Assembly: GCA_017938055.1 (NCBI GenBank) | Contig: JAGBCG010000207.1 | Coordinates: 1-9,605 of the forward strand | From: Clostridia bacterium | GTDB taxonomy: Bacteria > Bacillota > Clostridia > Oscillospirales > CAG-382 | DNA: 9,605 nucleotides | Direction: 5' to 3' | Part shown: positions 1-5,601 of the stretch, one piece after another | Layout: each line of letters begins with the position of its first letter | Numbering within the stretch: position 1 is the first letter of the stretch | Position numbers and translations under genes: made by a program | Notes under the pieces: generated by a model | What the model was told of the DNA's origin: nothing | The model's database searches: none | Seen by the model: only the letters and a program-made list of their open reading frames with translations

Positions 1-4
1 ATTT

Positions 5-1126
5 ATGATTTACGATGTATATGATTACAACTTTTTAAGGCTTTGCGGTCTTTGCAGATATTTCCCGAAGGACTTACAGGAAAGATACAAAAGTGAGATG
101 CTCGGGGTTAATATTTATAAAAACTTGCAGGAATTTAAGATGATAAAACAGCAAAGCAACAAACAGAGCTTTAAGCTTACAAGACAAGGAAAAGCATTTC
201 TTGCAGAGATGGGATATACTTTTCCCGAGGATGTTAAGACAAGTATCAACAGACAGAGCTACAGTGCGAAGATAAATAATGCGAAGTGGGTTTCTCTTTT
301 ACATCTTGCAGGAATAAATGTTTTTTGCAGAAATCTACAGGAACTTGCAGGAATGGAGGTAGGATATATCAGTACACATTTGCTGAGAGATGACAGCAAC
401 AGAAAGCCCCTTGCAGAAACAAAATTTTTAGGGCTTCTGAAAATCAGGGACACAGTGTATATTCCCTATTATGTTGAAAGTGCTGACGACTGGATTTTGC
501 AGAGATTTGACAGGCAGATGTATGAAATGTTTATAGATGAGCTTGAGGGTGTCAAAAATGTGGGACACATACTCCTGGGGGAAACCTTGGAGGAATTAAG
601 TGAATATGTGATAAAGCCAAACAGGAGCGAAAAACTTCCACGCGGCAGATACCGTTTCTCGGAAGCTTTGGAGAGATTTGAGGGAGATAACGTGTTTATG
701 CCCTTAAATACGCTGGGCGTATTACAGATGCAATTTCTGAAAAATAGCAGAAACAATATGCGGTTTGCGAAAGTGCTTGATTTTGATGCAGTCTCATTAC
801 CGGCTTACAGCTTGTTTCACTGCGAAAAGCTTAACGGAACACCCATTTATATTGCGTGCGACGGAAATATGAGCAAGCTAAAAAGAGCACTAAATCAAGC
901 CGAAAAAGCGGGGTGCAAATTCAATCCTAATATATTTGCACTCAACAAAGAGCAAGAAGACTTTATTGTAAATTACATAGAGAAAACCACAGGCAAGTAT
1001 TATGTCTGTCATCGCTTAACAGAGAGGATAGTTAAAAATAAGCTTTTTGAAAACCTTGACACACTCATTCAAAGACAAGCGGTGGAAAAGGATGGGGTTA
1101 CATTTCCTGTAAAAGCGTTGAAATGA
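5..1126 (+). CDS. Winged-helix protein, replication-relaxation-like (mobile element type)
   Basis: I do not recognise this protein with certainty. Residues about 9-75 read like a winged-helix domain: a cysteine/leucine-rich first helix (FLRLCGLC), a central helix, then FKLTRQGKAFLAEMGY, which resembles the LT-x-x-G-x-x-x-L wing of replication-relaxation proteins carried by integrative conjugative elements and plasmids. A second helix-rich section (about 85-150) and a mixed alpha/beta part follow; no catalytic motif is evident. The gene is the only one on the plus strand and converges on the minus-strand cluster, so it is probably a separate unit and may be the edge of a mobile element. The ATG lies 4 bases from the window edge with the frame open to the edge, so the true start could be further upstream and no ribosome binding site can be judged. 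The family call is inference from pattern; that it is a real gene is much more certain. Confidence 0.6.
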   Translation: MIYDVYDYNFLRLCGLCRYFPKDLQERYKSEMLGVNIYKNLQEFKMIKQQSNKQSFKLTRQGKAFLAEMGYTFPEDVKTSINRQSYSAKINNAKWVSLLHLAGINVFCRNLQELAGMEVGYISTHLLRDDSNRKPLAETKFLGLLKIRDTVYIPYYVESADDWILQRFDRQMYEMFIDELEGVKNVGHILLGETLEELSEYVIKPNRSEKLPRGRYRFSEALERFEGDNVFMPLNTLGVLQMQFLKNSRNNMRFAKVLDFDAVSLPAYSLFHCEKLNGTPIYIACDGNMSKLKRALNQAEKAGCKFNPNIFALNKEQEDFIVNYIEKTTGKYYVCHRLTERIVKNKLFENLDTLIQRQAVEKDGVTFPVKALK

Positions 1127-1299
1127 GATATTCTAAAAGTCAAAACAGCAATCACAATAACACAAAATCAGAAAAAGTGTCATTTAATCGAAATTTGTTT
1201 AGGAATAAATGTCAAATTGTTCAAAAACACTGTTGCGAAAATGACAGTTTGTTAGTTTTGATGATTTGTCTGTGATGTGACAATTATATAAAAAGATAT

Positions 1300-1340
1300 G
1301 TCCACTGTGCGCGTTTTGTTCTGTACACAGTGGACTTTTT
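1300..1340 (+). terminator. Rho-independent terminator between convergent genes
   Basis: A perfect 10-bp inverted repeat, GTCCACTGTG (1300-1309) and CACAGTGGAC (1326-1335), encloses a 16-base loop and is followed directly by TTTTT and a T-rich stretch. It ends transcription of the plus-strand gene. Read on the minus strand the same hairpin is followed a few bases later by ATATCTTTTT, so it may also serve the vWA gene. The rest of the 229-base gap (1127-1299) is AT-rich and I see no gene or convincing promoter in it. Confidence 0.8.
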
Positions 1341-1355
1341 ATGTGTTTGATAAGA

Positions 1356-2003
1356 TTAACGTTTTTTGCTTTTCAAATGTGTTTCAATTTTCTCTTTCCA
1401 ACTTGCTGCCATAGGACGCCCATATCGAACATCCGAAACTGCTTCACTCACACAATCAAAGTTTAAAGAAGTTCCCTTCTTGTCTGCACAGTATGAAACC
1501 GAACGCTTTTCATCTATACCAAAAGCCTTTGCCGTTTCAACCGCATCTATGTTAGCACCAAGAAACAAGAACTCCCAACCGTACTTTTTCTTTTGATGTT
1601 CAATCATTGATTTAACTTTATCGGAATCAAATTCACGGCTTGCGTTTTCGTATCCGTCTGTTGTAATGACAACTATTGTTTTAAACGGCACTTCACTTTC
1701 AAGAGCATTTTTATGTCTTGCATCAATATAATTGATTGTTCTTCCTATTGCATCAAGAAGTGCTGTCATTCCTCTTGCATAGTACTCTTTGTTTGTAAGG
1801 GCTTTTACCTTTTTGATATCAACCCTGTCGTGAACCATATCGTATTTGTCATCAAAAAGTACTGTTGTTACTACTGCATCTCCATCTTCCTTTTTCTGCT
1901 TTTCAAGAAAGCTATTGTAGCCACCGATTGTGTCTTTTTCCAGCCCGCTCATTGAGCCGCTTCTGTCAAGGATATAAACGATTTCTGTAAGATTCTTGTT
2001 CAT
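1356..2003 (-). CDS. vWA domain protein with complete MIDAS (TerY-like)
   Basis: This is a 215-residue single-domain von Willebrand factor A protein. All parts of the metal-ion-dependent adhesion site are visible: D13-x-S15-x-S17 (ILDRSGSMSG), T80 in ARGMTALLDAIG, and D116 in VITTDGYEN. It has no signal peptide or membrane segment, so it should be cytoplasmic and bind partner proteins through Mg2+. Such proteins are common in Firmicutes stress and phosphate/nucleotide-signalling neighbourhoods and resemble TerY; the partner here is unknown. I chose ATG 2003 over the in-frame ATG at 2033 because AAAGAGAGGT lies 7 bases ahead of it and because the extended -10 at 2035-2043 would start the mRNA near 2028, downstream of ATG 2033. 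The gene has its own promoter and palindrome in the 77-base gap after the HD gene, so it can be expressed apart from the upstream genes. Confidence 0.9.
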   Translation of the reverse strand: MNKNLTEIVYILDRSGSMSGLEKDTIGGYNSFLEKQKKEDGDAVVTTVLFDDKYDMVHDRVDIKKVKALTNKEYYARGMTALLDAIGRTINYIDARHKNALESEVPFKTIVVITTDGYENASREFDSDKVKSMIEHQKKKYGWEFLFLGANIDAVETAKAFGIDEKRSVSYCADKKGTSLNFDCVSEAVSDVRYGRPMAASWKEKIETHLKSKKR

Positions 2004-2034
2004 AAAAATAACCTCTCTTTCATTTGATGGCATA

Positions 2035-2043
2035 ATTATACCA
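2035..2043 (-). promoter_or_regulatory. Extended -10 promoter of the vWA gene
   Basis: The minus strand reads TGGTATAAT, a perfect TATAAT with the TGn extension. No good -35 hexamer lies at 16-18 bases; that position is next to the GTCGC/GCGAC palindrome at 2060-2080. The predicted start is near 2028, giving a leader of about 25 bases to ATG 2003. The arrangement matches the promoter at 5556-5564. Confidence 0.7.
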
Positions 2044-2059
2044 TATTGAAAGAGAGGGC

Positions 2060-2080
2060 TGGTCGCTTTAGAGGCGACAA
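2060..2080 (-). promoter_or_regulatory. Operator-like palindrome, copy 1
   Basis: The minus strand reads TTGTCGC, a 7-base middle ending in AAA, then GCGACCA. The arms GTCGC and GCGAC are exact inverted repeats, and the outermost T/A pair also matches. It begins immediately after the HD1 stop codon and ends 16 bases before the extended -10 of the vWA gene. Its centre is near -42 relative to the predicted start, a classic class II activator position. No T-run follows, so it is not a rho-independent terminator. A near-identical copy lies at 5580-5600. Confidence 0.6.
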
Positions 2081-2506
2081 TTATTTTAATAGTTCCATCG
2101 CCTGTTTATATTTTTCTGCACGCTTTAACGCCTTTTCATCAACAATATCAAGACGAGTAAGGTCGCTGTTATGAGCAAGATCTGCAAGCTTTACCGCCTT
2201 TGCAACGGGATTATTTGCAATTTCTTTAACATAATCCATATACGGCACACTGTCATCGTGCGTCAAGAGTTTTAACGCGTCAACAATTTCTACAGTAAAC
2301 CCAAGCTCTAAAAGCTTTTCAAAAGTCATATCCGTATCTTCCACAACATCGTGCAATAGAGCAACGCAGGTGGTAACTTCATCCGTCATTTGCTCTGCAA
2401 GATGATACGGGTGGAAGACATACGGAAGACCAGACTTGTCCTTCTGCTCTTTGTGTGCATCGAATGATATCTGCATTGCAAGTTTGGTGAGTTTGGTATA
2501 GATCAT
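2081..2506 (-). CDS. Stand-alone SpoT-type HD hydrolase (small alarmone hydrolase-like)
   Basis: This 141-residue protein is only the HD domain of the RelA/SpoT family, about the size expected of MESH1-like small alarmone hydrolases. The metal site is complete: H32 in FHP, H52-D53 and E56-D57 in LLHDVVEDT, and D109 with H112-N113 in KLADLAHN. By family knowledge it would remove the 3'-pyrophosphate of (p)ppGpp with Mn2+; related HD enzymes also act on NADPH or other phosphorylated nucleotides, so the substrate is open. There is no synthetase, TGS or ACT domain. A strong AGGAGG site lies 6 bases before ATG 2506, and the gene starts 30 bases after the radical SAM gene, so the two are probably cotranscribed. 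It is a close paralogue of the HD protein at 6705-7673: 44 of the first 60 residues are identical by hand alignment. Confidence 0.9.
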   Translation of the reverse strand: MIYTKLTKLAMQISFDAHKEQKDKSGLPYVFHPYHLAEQMTDEVTTCVALLHDVVEDTDMTFEKLLELGFTVEIVDALKLLTHDDSVPYMDYVKEIANNPVAKAVKLADLAHNSDLTRLDIVDEKALKRAEKYKQAMELLK

Positions 2507-2536
2507 ATCTGTCCTCCTCTTTTTGACATATCTATT

Positions 2537-3547
2537 TCACTTTTTCGCACAGTTTGGTGACTCGTATAGTTTTTTATGCACAAAGTAATTATAAGAACGA
2601 CATCCGCCCATACAATAAATCTTATGTGCACAATCTTTACAACTTCCGGTCAACATTTCAAAAGTAGCTTTTCTGTTATATGAAAAATTGTTGGGAGATT
2701 CCCATATTTGCCGCAAACTTTGCTCTTTAAGGTTGCCCTCAATAAAATAATCATCATACATTGATTCGCAACCACGCACGTTCCCCATGCTGTCGATTCC
2801 TATAGAAGATATGCCTGCTGTACAACCCAGAAAATGAGCGTTTCCGGTTGTATCACCTCTTATATATCCCTCTGTTTCAGTATAATACCCTATATTATGA
2901 GCAACACCTAATATAAACGGGGCTTTCTTCGCATAACTGTCAACAAATTGAATGGCATCGTTGAAATCAAAGAAAATACCAGACCCGAGAAGTGCAGCAT
3001 TTCCCATGGGAGAACATGCCTGTAACTGCCAGGCCGAAATCCCTTTTGTCTCCAACAAAACGTACATTTCTTTCAGCAACAGCACATTTTCAGAATTCAA
3101 TGTAGTAATTACGCTTACCGGTATTTCGTTTTTCACAAGCGTTTCAATCACAGAAATGGCTCTGTCAAAACTGCCCTGTTGACGCAAATCATCGTGACAT
3201 TCTTTTGTTCCGTCAAGTGATACTGCAACAGACGTTACATTACTCTCTTTTAATCTCTTTATGATATCATCGGACATTATGAATCCGTTCGTGATTACTG
3301 ATGTACGGATTTTATGCAAAGTTAATGCACTCACAATAATATCCCAATCTTTACGCATAAAAACTTCTCCGCCTATAAGCGATACATGTTGACATCCAAG
3401 CTCTACCAGTTCATTCGCGACTTTAAGGCATTCTTCAGTATTCAACTCTTTCTCTCGTTTTTTTCCGCCTTTTGAACCACAATGTTTGCATGAAAAACAA
3501 CACTCAAGAGTAATTTCCCAAACACATCGTTTTAAATTGTACAGCAC
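2537..3547 (-). CDS. Radical SAM/SPASM enzyme, peptide-maturase type
   Basis: This 336-residue protein has the radical SAM cluster motif CX3CX2C at C16, C20 and C23, a GGE motif (G59-G60-E61) in the SAM-binding strand, and a complete SPASM domain: C242, G255, C260, then C303-x2-C306-x5-C312-x3-C316, and C333. That cysteine spacing predicts two auxiliary [4Fe-4S] clusters, as in anSME- and PqqE-like enzymes that modify peptides or proteins. The start is GTG at 3547, supported by AAAGGAAG 6 bases upstream; no nearby ATG fits the N-terminus as well. The gene follows a small four-cysteine protein by 19 bases, making that protein a candidate substrate or partner. There is no RiPP recognition element-like extension at the N-terminus, since the CX3CX2C begins at residue 16. 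The enzyme class is clear; the substrate is inference. Confidence 0.9.
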   Translation of the reverse strand: MLYNLKRCVWEITLECCFSCKHCGSKGGKKREKELNTEECLKVANELVELGCQHVSLIGGEVFMRKDWDIIVSALTLHKIRTSVITNGFIMSDDIIKRLKESNVTSVAVSLDGTKECHDDLRQQGSFDRAISVIETLVKNEIPVSVITTLNSENVLLLKEMYVLLETKGISAWQLQACSPMGNAALLGSGIFFDFNDAIQFVDSYAKKAPFILGVAHNIGYYTETEGYIRGDTTGNAHFLGCTAGISSIGIDSMGNVRGCESMYDDYFIEGNLKEQSLRQIWESPNNFSYNRKATFEMLTGSCKDCAHKIYCMGGCRSYNYFVHKKLYESPNCAKK

Positions 3548-3553
3548 AGTCTT

Positions 3554-3561
3554 CTTCCTTT
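3554..3561 (-). promoter_or_regulatory. Ribosome binding site supporting the GTG start of the radical SAM gene
   Basis: The minus strand reads AAAGGAAG followed by AAGACT and GTG. It lies just outside the stop codon of the small upstream gene (3567-3569), which suggests coupled translation of the pair. Confidence 0.6.
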
Positions 3562-3566
3562 ACTTG

Positions 3567-3851
3567 TCAGTTGAATTCATCCGGGAAGTCTACATGCATA
3601 ATATCAGGAGTAGCATATACGTCATTTATTATCGTTATTTCTTCGAGCCGTCTTTTATGGGCGTCAAATAACCTTATATAGTTTTCGCATTTTCTTGACA
3701 TTTCTGAAAGATCACTGCCCAATCCGGCAACTCTTTCATAGTCTAAACCCGAATTCTGAAGTACAGAATGTATTCCCTTTAATTGTTCACACGCATTAAT
3801 CAATCCTTTGATGCATTCTTCACATACATAAATCTCATCTTTCATTTTCAT
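3567..3851 (-). CDS. Small four-cysteine protein upstream of the radical SAM enzyme
   Basis: I do not recognise this 94-residue protein. It has cysteines at 10, 13 (CEEC), 21 and 55, mostly helix-forming sequence through about residue 73, and a non-helical acidic tail ending FPDEFN. No signal peptide or membrane segment is visible. The CxxC plus later cysteines could bind metal, or be sites modified by the radical SAM enzyme that starts 19 bases downstream. Two starts are possible: ATG 3851, with GGAG only 3 bases upstream, or ATG 3845 (residue 3), with the same GGAG at a better 9-base spacing; the latter may be the real start. A 134-base gap separates it from the zinc-ribbon gene upstream. 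Its role as RiPP precursor or maturation partner is a guess from position alone. Confidence 0.7.
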   Translation of the reverse strand: MKMKDEIYVCEECIKGLINACEQLKGIHSVLQNSGLDYERVAGLGSDLSEMSRKCENYIRLFDAHKRRLEEITIINDVYATPDIMHVDFPDEFN

Positions 3852-3893
3852 TCACTCCATATATTCTTATTTGATTTATATCTGCTTTCGTCC

Positions 3894-3915
3894 GTGAGTT
3901 TTGCAAAAATCTCAC
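3894..3915. promoter_or_regulatory. Imperfect palindrome in the gap ahead of the small protein
   Basis: Arms GTGAG (3894-3898) and CTCAC (3911-3915) flank a TTTTGCAAAA core, with a 2-base bulge. On the minus strand TATAAA (3875-3880) lies downstream and TTGCAA (3901-3906) could be a -35, but their 20-base spacing is poor. It may be an operator or a weak promoter region. Nothing else is evident in this 134-base gap (3852-3985). Confidence 0.3.
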
Positions 3916-3985
3916 TTAACAAGCTAAAAGCAATAATTTGCAACCGATTCAGCACAGTTTATTACTTCAAATACGCACAAACTCA

Positions 3986-4723
3986 TCAGACATCCTCAAA
4001 TGTGTATACGGAATCATCTTTCAAACGTGCTTTTTCAAGTTGAAATTTCAAAGCCTTATTAAACATCCCGCTTACATAACTTTTCTTTGAATACTCGTCT
4101 GTTACTCTTTCAAAGTCCCCTGTTCTCCGCAGCATATCCAATCTTACCAGATCAAGATACTCTGCATATGGAAGCCCTTTTCTTTTGATACATTTATTGT
4201 ACAAAAACTTAATAATCCTTGATGGACATCTATTGATATCAAATTTTCCAAAGCTTTCAGATGTAATTCTGTCGATTAATTCGATCGCTTTTTTTCTACA
4301 AATAATTGCATTTTCTTCGTCACCCATATCATCACAAACCCATGCTGCATTTCTCAATGCAAGGAAAGCTTCCTCTGTATTATCCGACTTTAAAAGAATG
4401 AGATGGTGTCTATAGAAATTCGAAGCATAGTCACTACAAAAATTTATATTATCACATTTTTTGTACGACTCACTTGACACTATTTTTCTCATAACATCAA
4501 CATGTTTTACCGCTTGTATGCAAGACGGGTCAAATATATCCTTTGCAACGTACCCGCAATGTGGACACGCTTCAAGCCAGGCAAAAATAGTACTTCTTGC
4601 CATCATAGGAGGTCTAAAATCCAAATCGTCATAACCAAATGAACTTGTACTATTAATTTCCACTTGTTCAGATTCTTTAAAGCACAAGATACATGTTTTT
4701 GTAACATCATTAAAAGTAGACAT
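3986..4723 (-). CDS. Zinc-ribbon protein with TPR-like helices (DUF2225-like)
   Basis: This 245-residue protein has two cysteine pairs, C11-x2-C14 and C53-x2-C56 in CPHCGYV, forming a likely zinc ribbon. Between them is a conserved-looking SSFGYDDLDFRPPMMARST segment. The rest is helical; residues about 114-150 (EEAFLALRNAAWVCDDMG onward) have the A-x-x-A and D-x-x-A pattern of a TPR, and another helical pair follows near 185-215. I recall similar proteins annotated as DUF2225 or hypothetical in Firmicutes, without a known activity. TPR and zinc-ribbon parts suggest a protein-binding adaptor. It starts 3 bases after the ADP-ribosylglycohydrolase stop, with AAAAGGA lying inside the 3' end of that gene, so the two are translated together and probably act in one pathway. 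The CxxC pairs and helix pattern are seen; the family name is tentative. Confidence 0.75.
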   Translation of the reverse strand: MSTFNDVTKTCILCFKESEQVEINSTSSFGYDDLDFRPPMMARSTIFAWLEACPHCGYVAKDIFDPSCIQAVKHVDVMRKIVSSESYKKCDNINFCSDYASNFYRHHLILLKSDNTEEAFLALRNAAWVCDDMGDEENAIICRKKAIELIDRITSESFGKFDINRCPSRIIKFLYNKCIKRKGLPYAEYLDLVRLDMLRRTGDFERVTDEYSKKSYVSGMFNKALKFQLEKARLKDDSVYTFEDV

Positions 4724-4726
4724 AAT

Positions 4727-5524
4727 TCATTCCTTTTCAGCGACGATATATTGTTCAATCTCATTTATAGTCCTAACAACATCCTCGTCAAAATATCTAT
4801 AAGCCTTTGTCTTGAGTTCATCGGGTACTCCGTAAAATGCTTCGGCAATTCCGCCTGTTATACAAGCAAGTGTATCACTGTCTCCGCCGAGGGATATAGC
4901 GTTTCTTATTGCATCCTCAAAACTTTCCGATTCAAGAAAACACTGTATTGCAGGCGGTACGGTTCCTTGACATGTTACATCAAATTCATAGTACTTTCTG
5001 ATTTCATCAACCGATTCGCTTAAAACATAGAATTCTTTTTCAATATAGTCTTTTATGTATTCTTTACTTTTTCCGGCCTTTGCAAGAAATATCGCTGCAG
5101 CTGTTGCTTTCGCACCTTTTATACCTTCATAGTGATTGTGGGACACCCTTGCAGACCTTTCCGCCCAATCAAGAGCTTCATCCAAGCTTTTCGCATAAAA
5201 GCCACAGGCAGATACGCGCATGGCACTTCCGTTACCATAACTGTTATATGGCATAGGATTATCCTCTGTTAACCACAATACGAAGTTTCCGCCATAGCCC
5301 GCAAAAGGATATTTACGCCCCCATTCCAGCATTTCCTTAACAACCTCTTTTTCAAGATCCGAATCTTCTTTTTTGGTTTTTATTAATGCTTTCGCAACAG
5401 CGATAGTCATTATTGAATCATCTGTGAGTCGACATTCTTCATCAAACAGAGGAAAATCCTTTGTTTTAATACTGCGAAACTCATATACAGAACCGACGAT
5501 ATCTCCAATAATTGCTCCAATCAT
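4727..5524 (-). CDS. ADP-ribosylglycohydrolase family protein (DraG/ARH fold)
   Basis: This 265-residue protein is a complete ADP-ribosylglycohydrolase domain. It starts with MIGAIIGDIVGSVYEF, has the first metal motif T34-D35-D36 (LTDDSIMTIAVA), a GNGSAMR segment at 98-103, and the C-terminal metal motif GGDSDT at 213-218 followed by the ITGGIAEAFYG helix. By family knowledge it hydrolyses ADP-ribose linkages on proteins, nucleic acids or small molecules using two Mg2+ ions; all expected ligands are present. The protein is near the lower end of family length with no added domain. ATG 5524 has GAGGT 6 bases upstream and is about 25 bases from the predicted transcription start. It heads a likely operon with the zinc-ribbon protein (3-base gap) and probably the small protein, radical SAM and HD genes. 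The substrate cannot be read from sequence. Confidence 0.93.
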   Translation of the reverse strand: MIGAIIGDIVGSVYEFRSIKTKDFPLFDEECRLTDDSIMTIAVAKALIKTKKEDSDLEKEVVKEMLEWGRKYPFAGYGGNFVLWLTEDNPMPYNSYGNGSAMRVSACGFYAKSLDEALDWAERSARVSHNHYEGIKGAKATAAAIFLAKAGKSKEYIKDYIEKEFYVLSESVDEIRKYYEFDVTCQGTVPPAIQCFLESESFEDAIRNAISLGGDSDTLACITGGIAEAFYGVPDELKTKAYRYFDEDVVRTINEIEQYIVAEKE

Positions 5525-5555
5525 TATATTACCTCATTTCATTTTAGATAAATCA

Positions 5556-5564
5556 ATTATAACA
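5556..5564 (-). promoter_or_regulatory. Extended -10 promoter of the ADP-ribosylglycohydrolase operon
   Basis: The minus strand reads TGTTATAAT, again a perfect TATAAT with the TGn extension and no good -35 at normal spacing. The predicted start is near 5549, giving a leader of about 25 bases. It is the counterpart of the promoter at 2035-2043, with the shared palindrome just upstream. Confidence 0.7.
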
Positions 5565-5579
5565 TCATCAGTACAGATT

Positions 5580-5600
5580 TGGTCGCTTTGAATGCGACAA
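5580..5600 (-). promoter_or_regulatory. Operator-like palindrome, copy 2
   Basis: The minus strand reads TTGTCGC, a 7-base middle ending in AAA, then GCGACCA. It matches copy 1 (2060-2080) at 18 of 21 bases, differing only inside the middle. It begins 1 base after the macro gene stop codon and ends 15 bases before the TGn of the extended -10, with its centre near -41. No T-run follows. The conserved arms and the conserved distance to the promoter point to a protein binding site rather than a terminator. Confidence 0.6.
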
Positions 5601-5601
5601 A

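Noticed and set aside
60..360. Recurring CTTGCAGGA-like words in the first gene as a repeat array
   Set aside because: Spacing is irregular and the words encode ordinary LQE/LAG-type residues; this looks like codon preference.
2004..2033. Longer vWA start at ATG 2033 adding ten residues
   Set aside because: The added codons contain the ribosome binding site of ATG 2003, and the ATG at 2033 lies upstream of the transcription start predicted from the extended -10.
2060..2080. Reading the GTCGC/GCGAC palindromes as rho-independent terminators
   Set aside because: The stems are only 5 bp plus one outer pair and no T-run follows either copy; instead both stand at a fixed distance from a promoter.
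2161..2167. Extra GTCGC half-sites at 2161 and near 7276 as further regulatory copies
   Set aside because: They are codons of the conserved HN-x-DLT motif in the two HD genes, with no inverted partner at the right distance.
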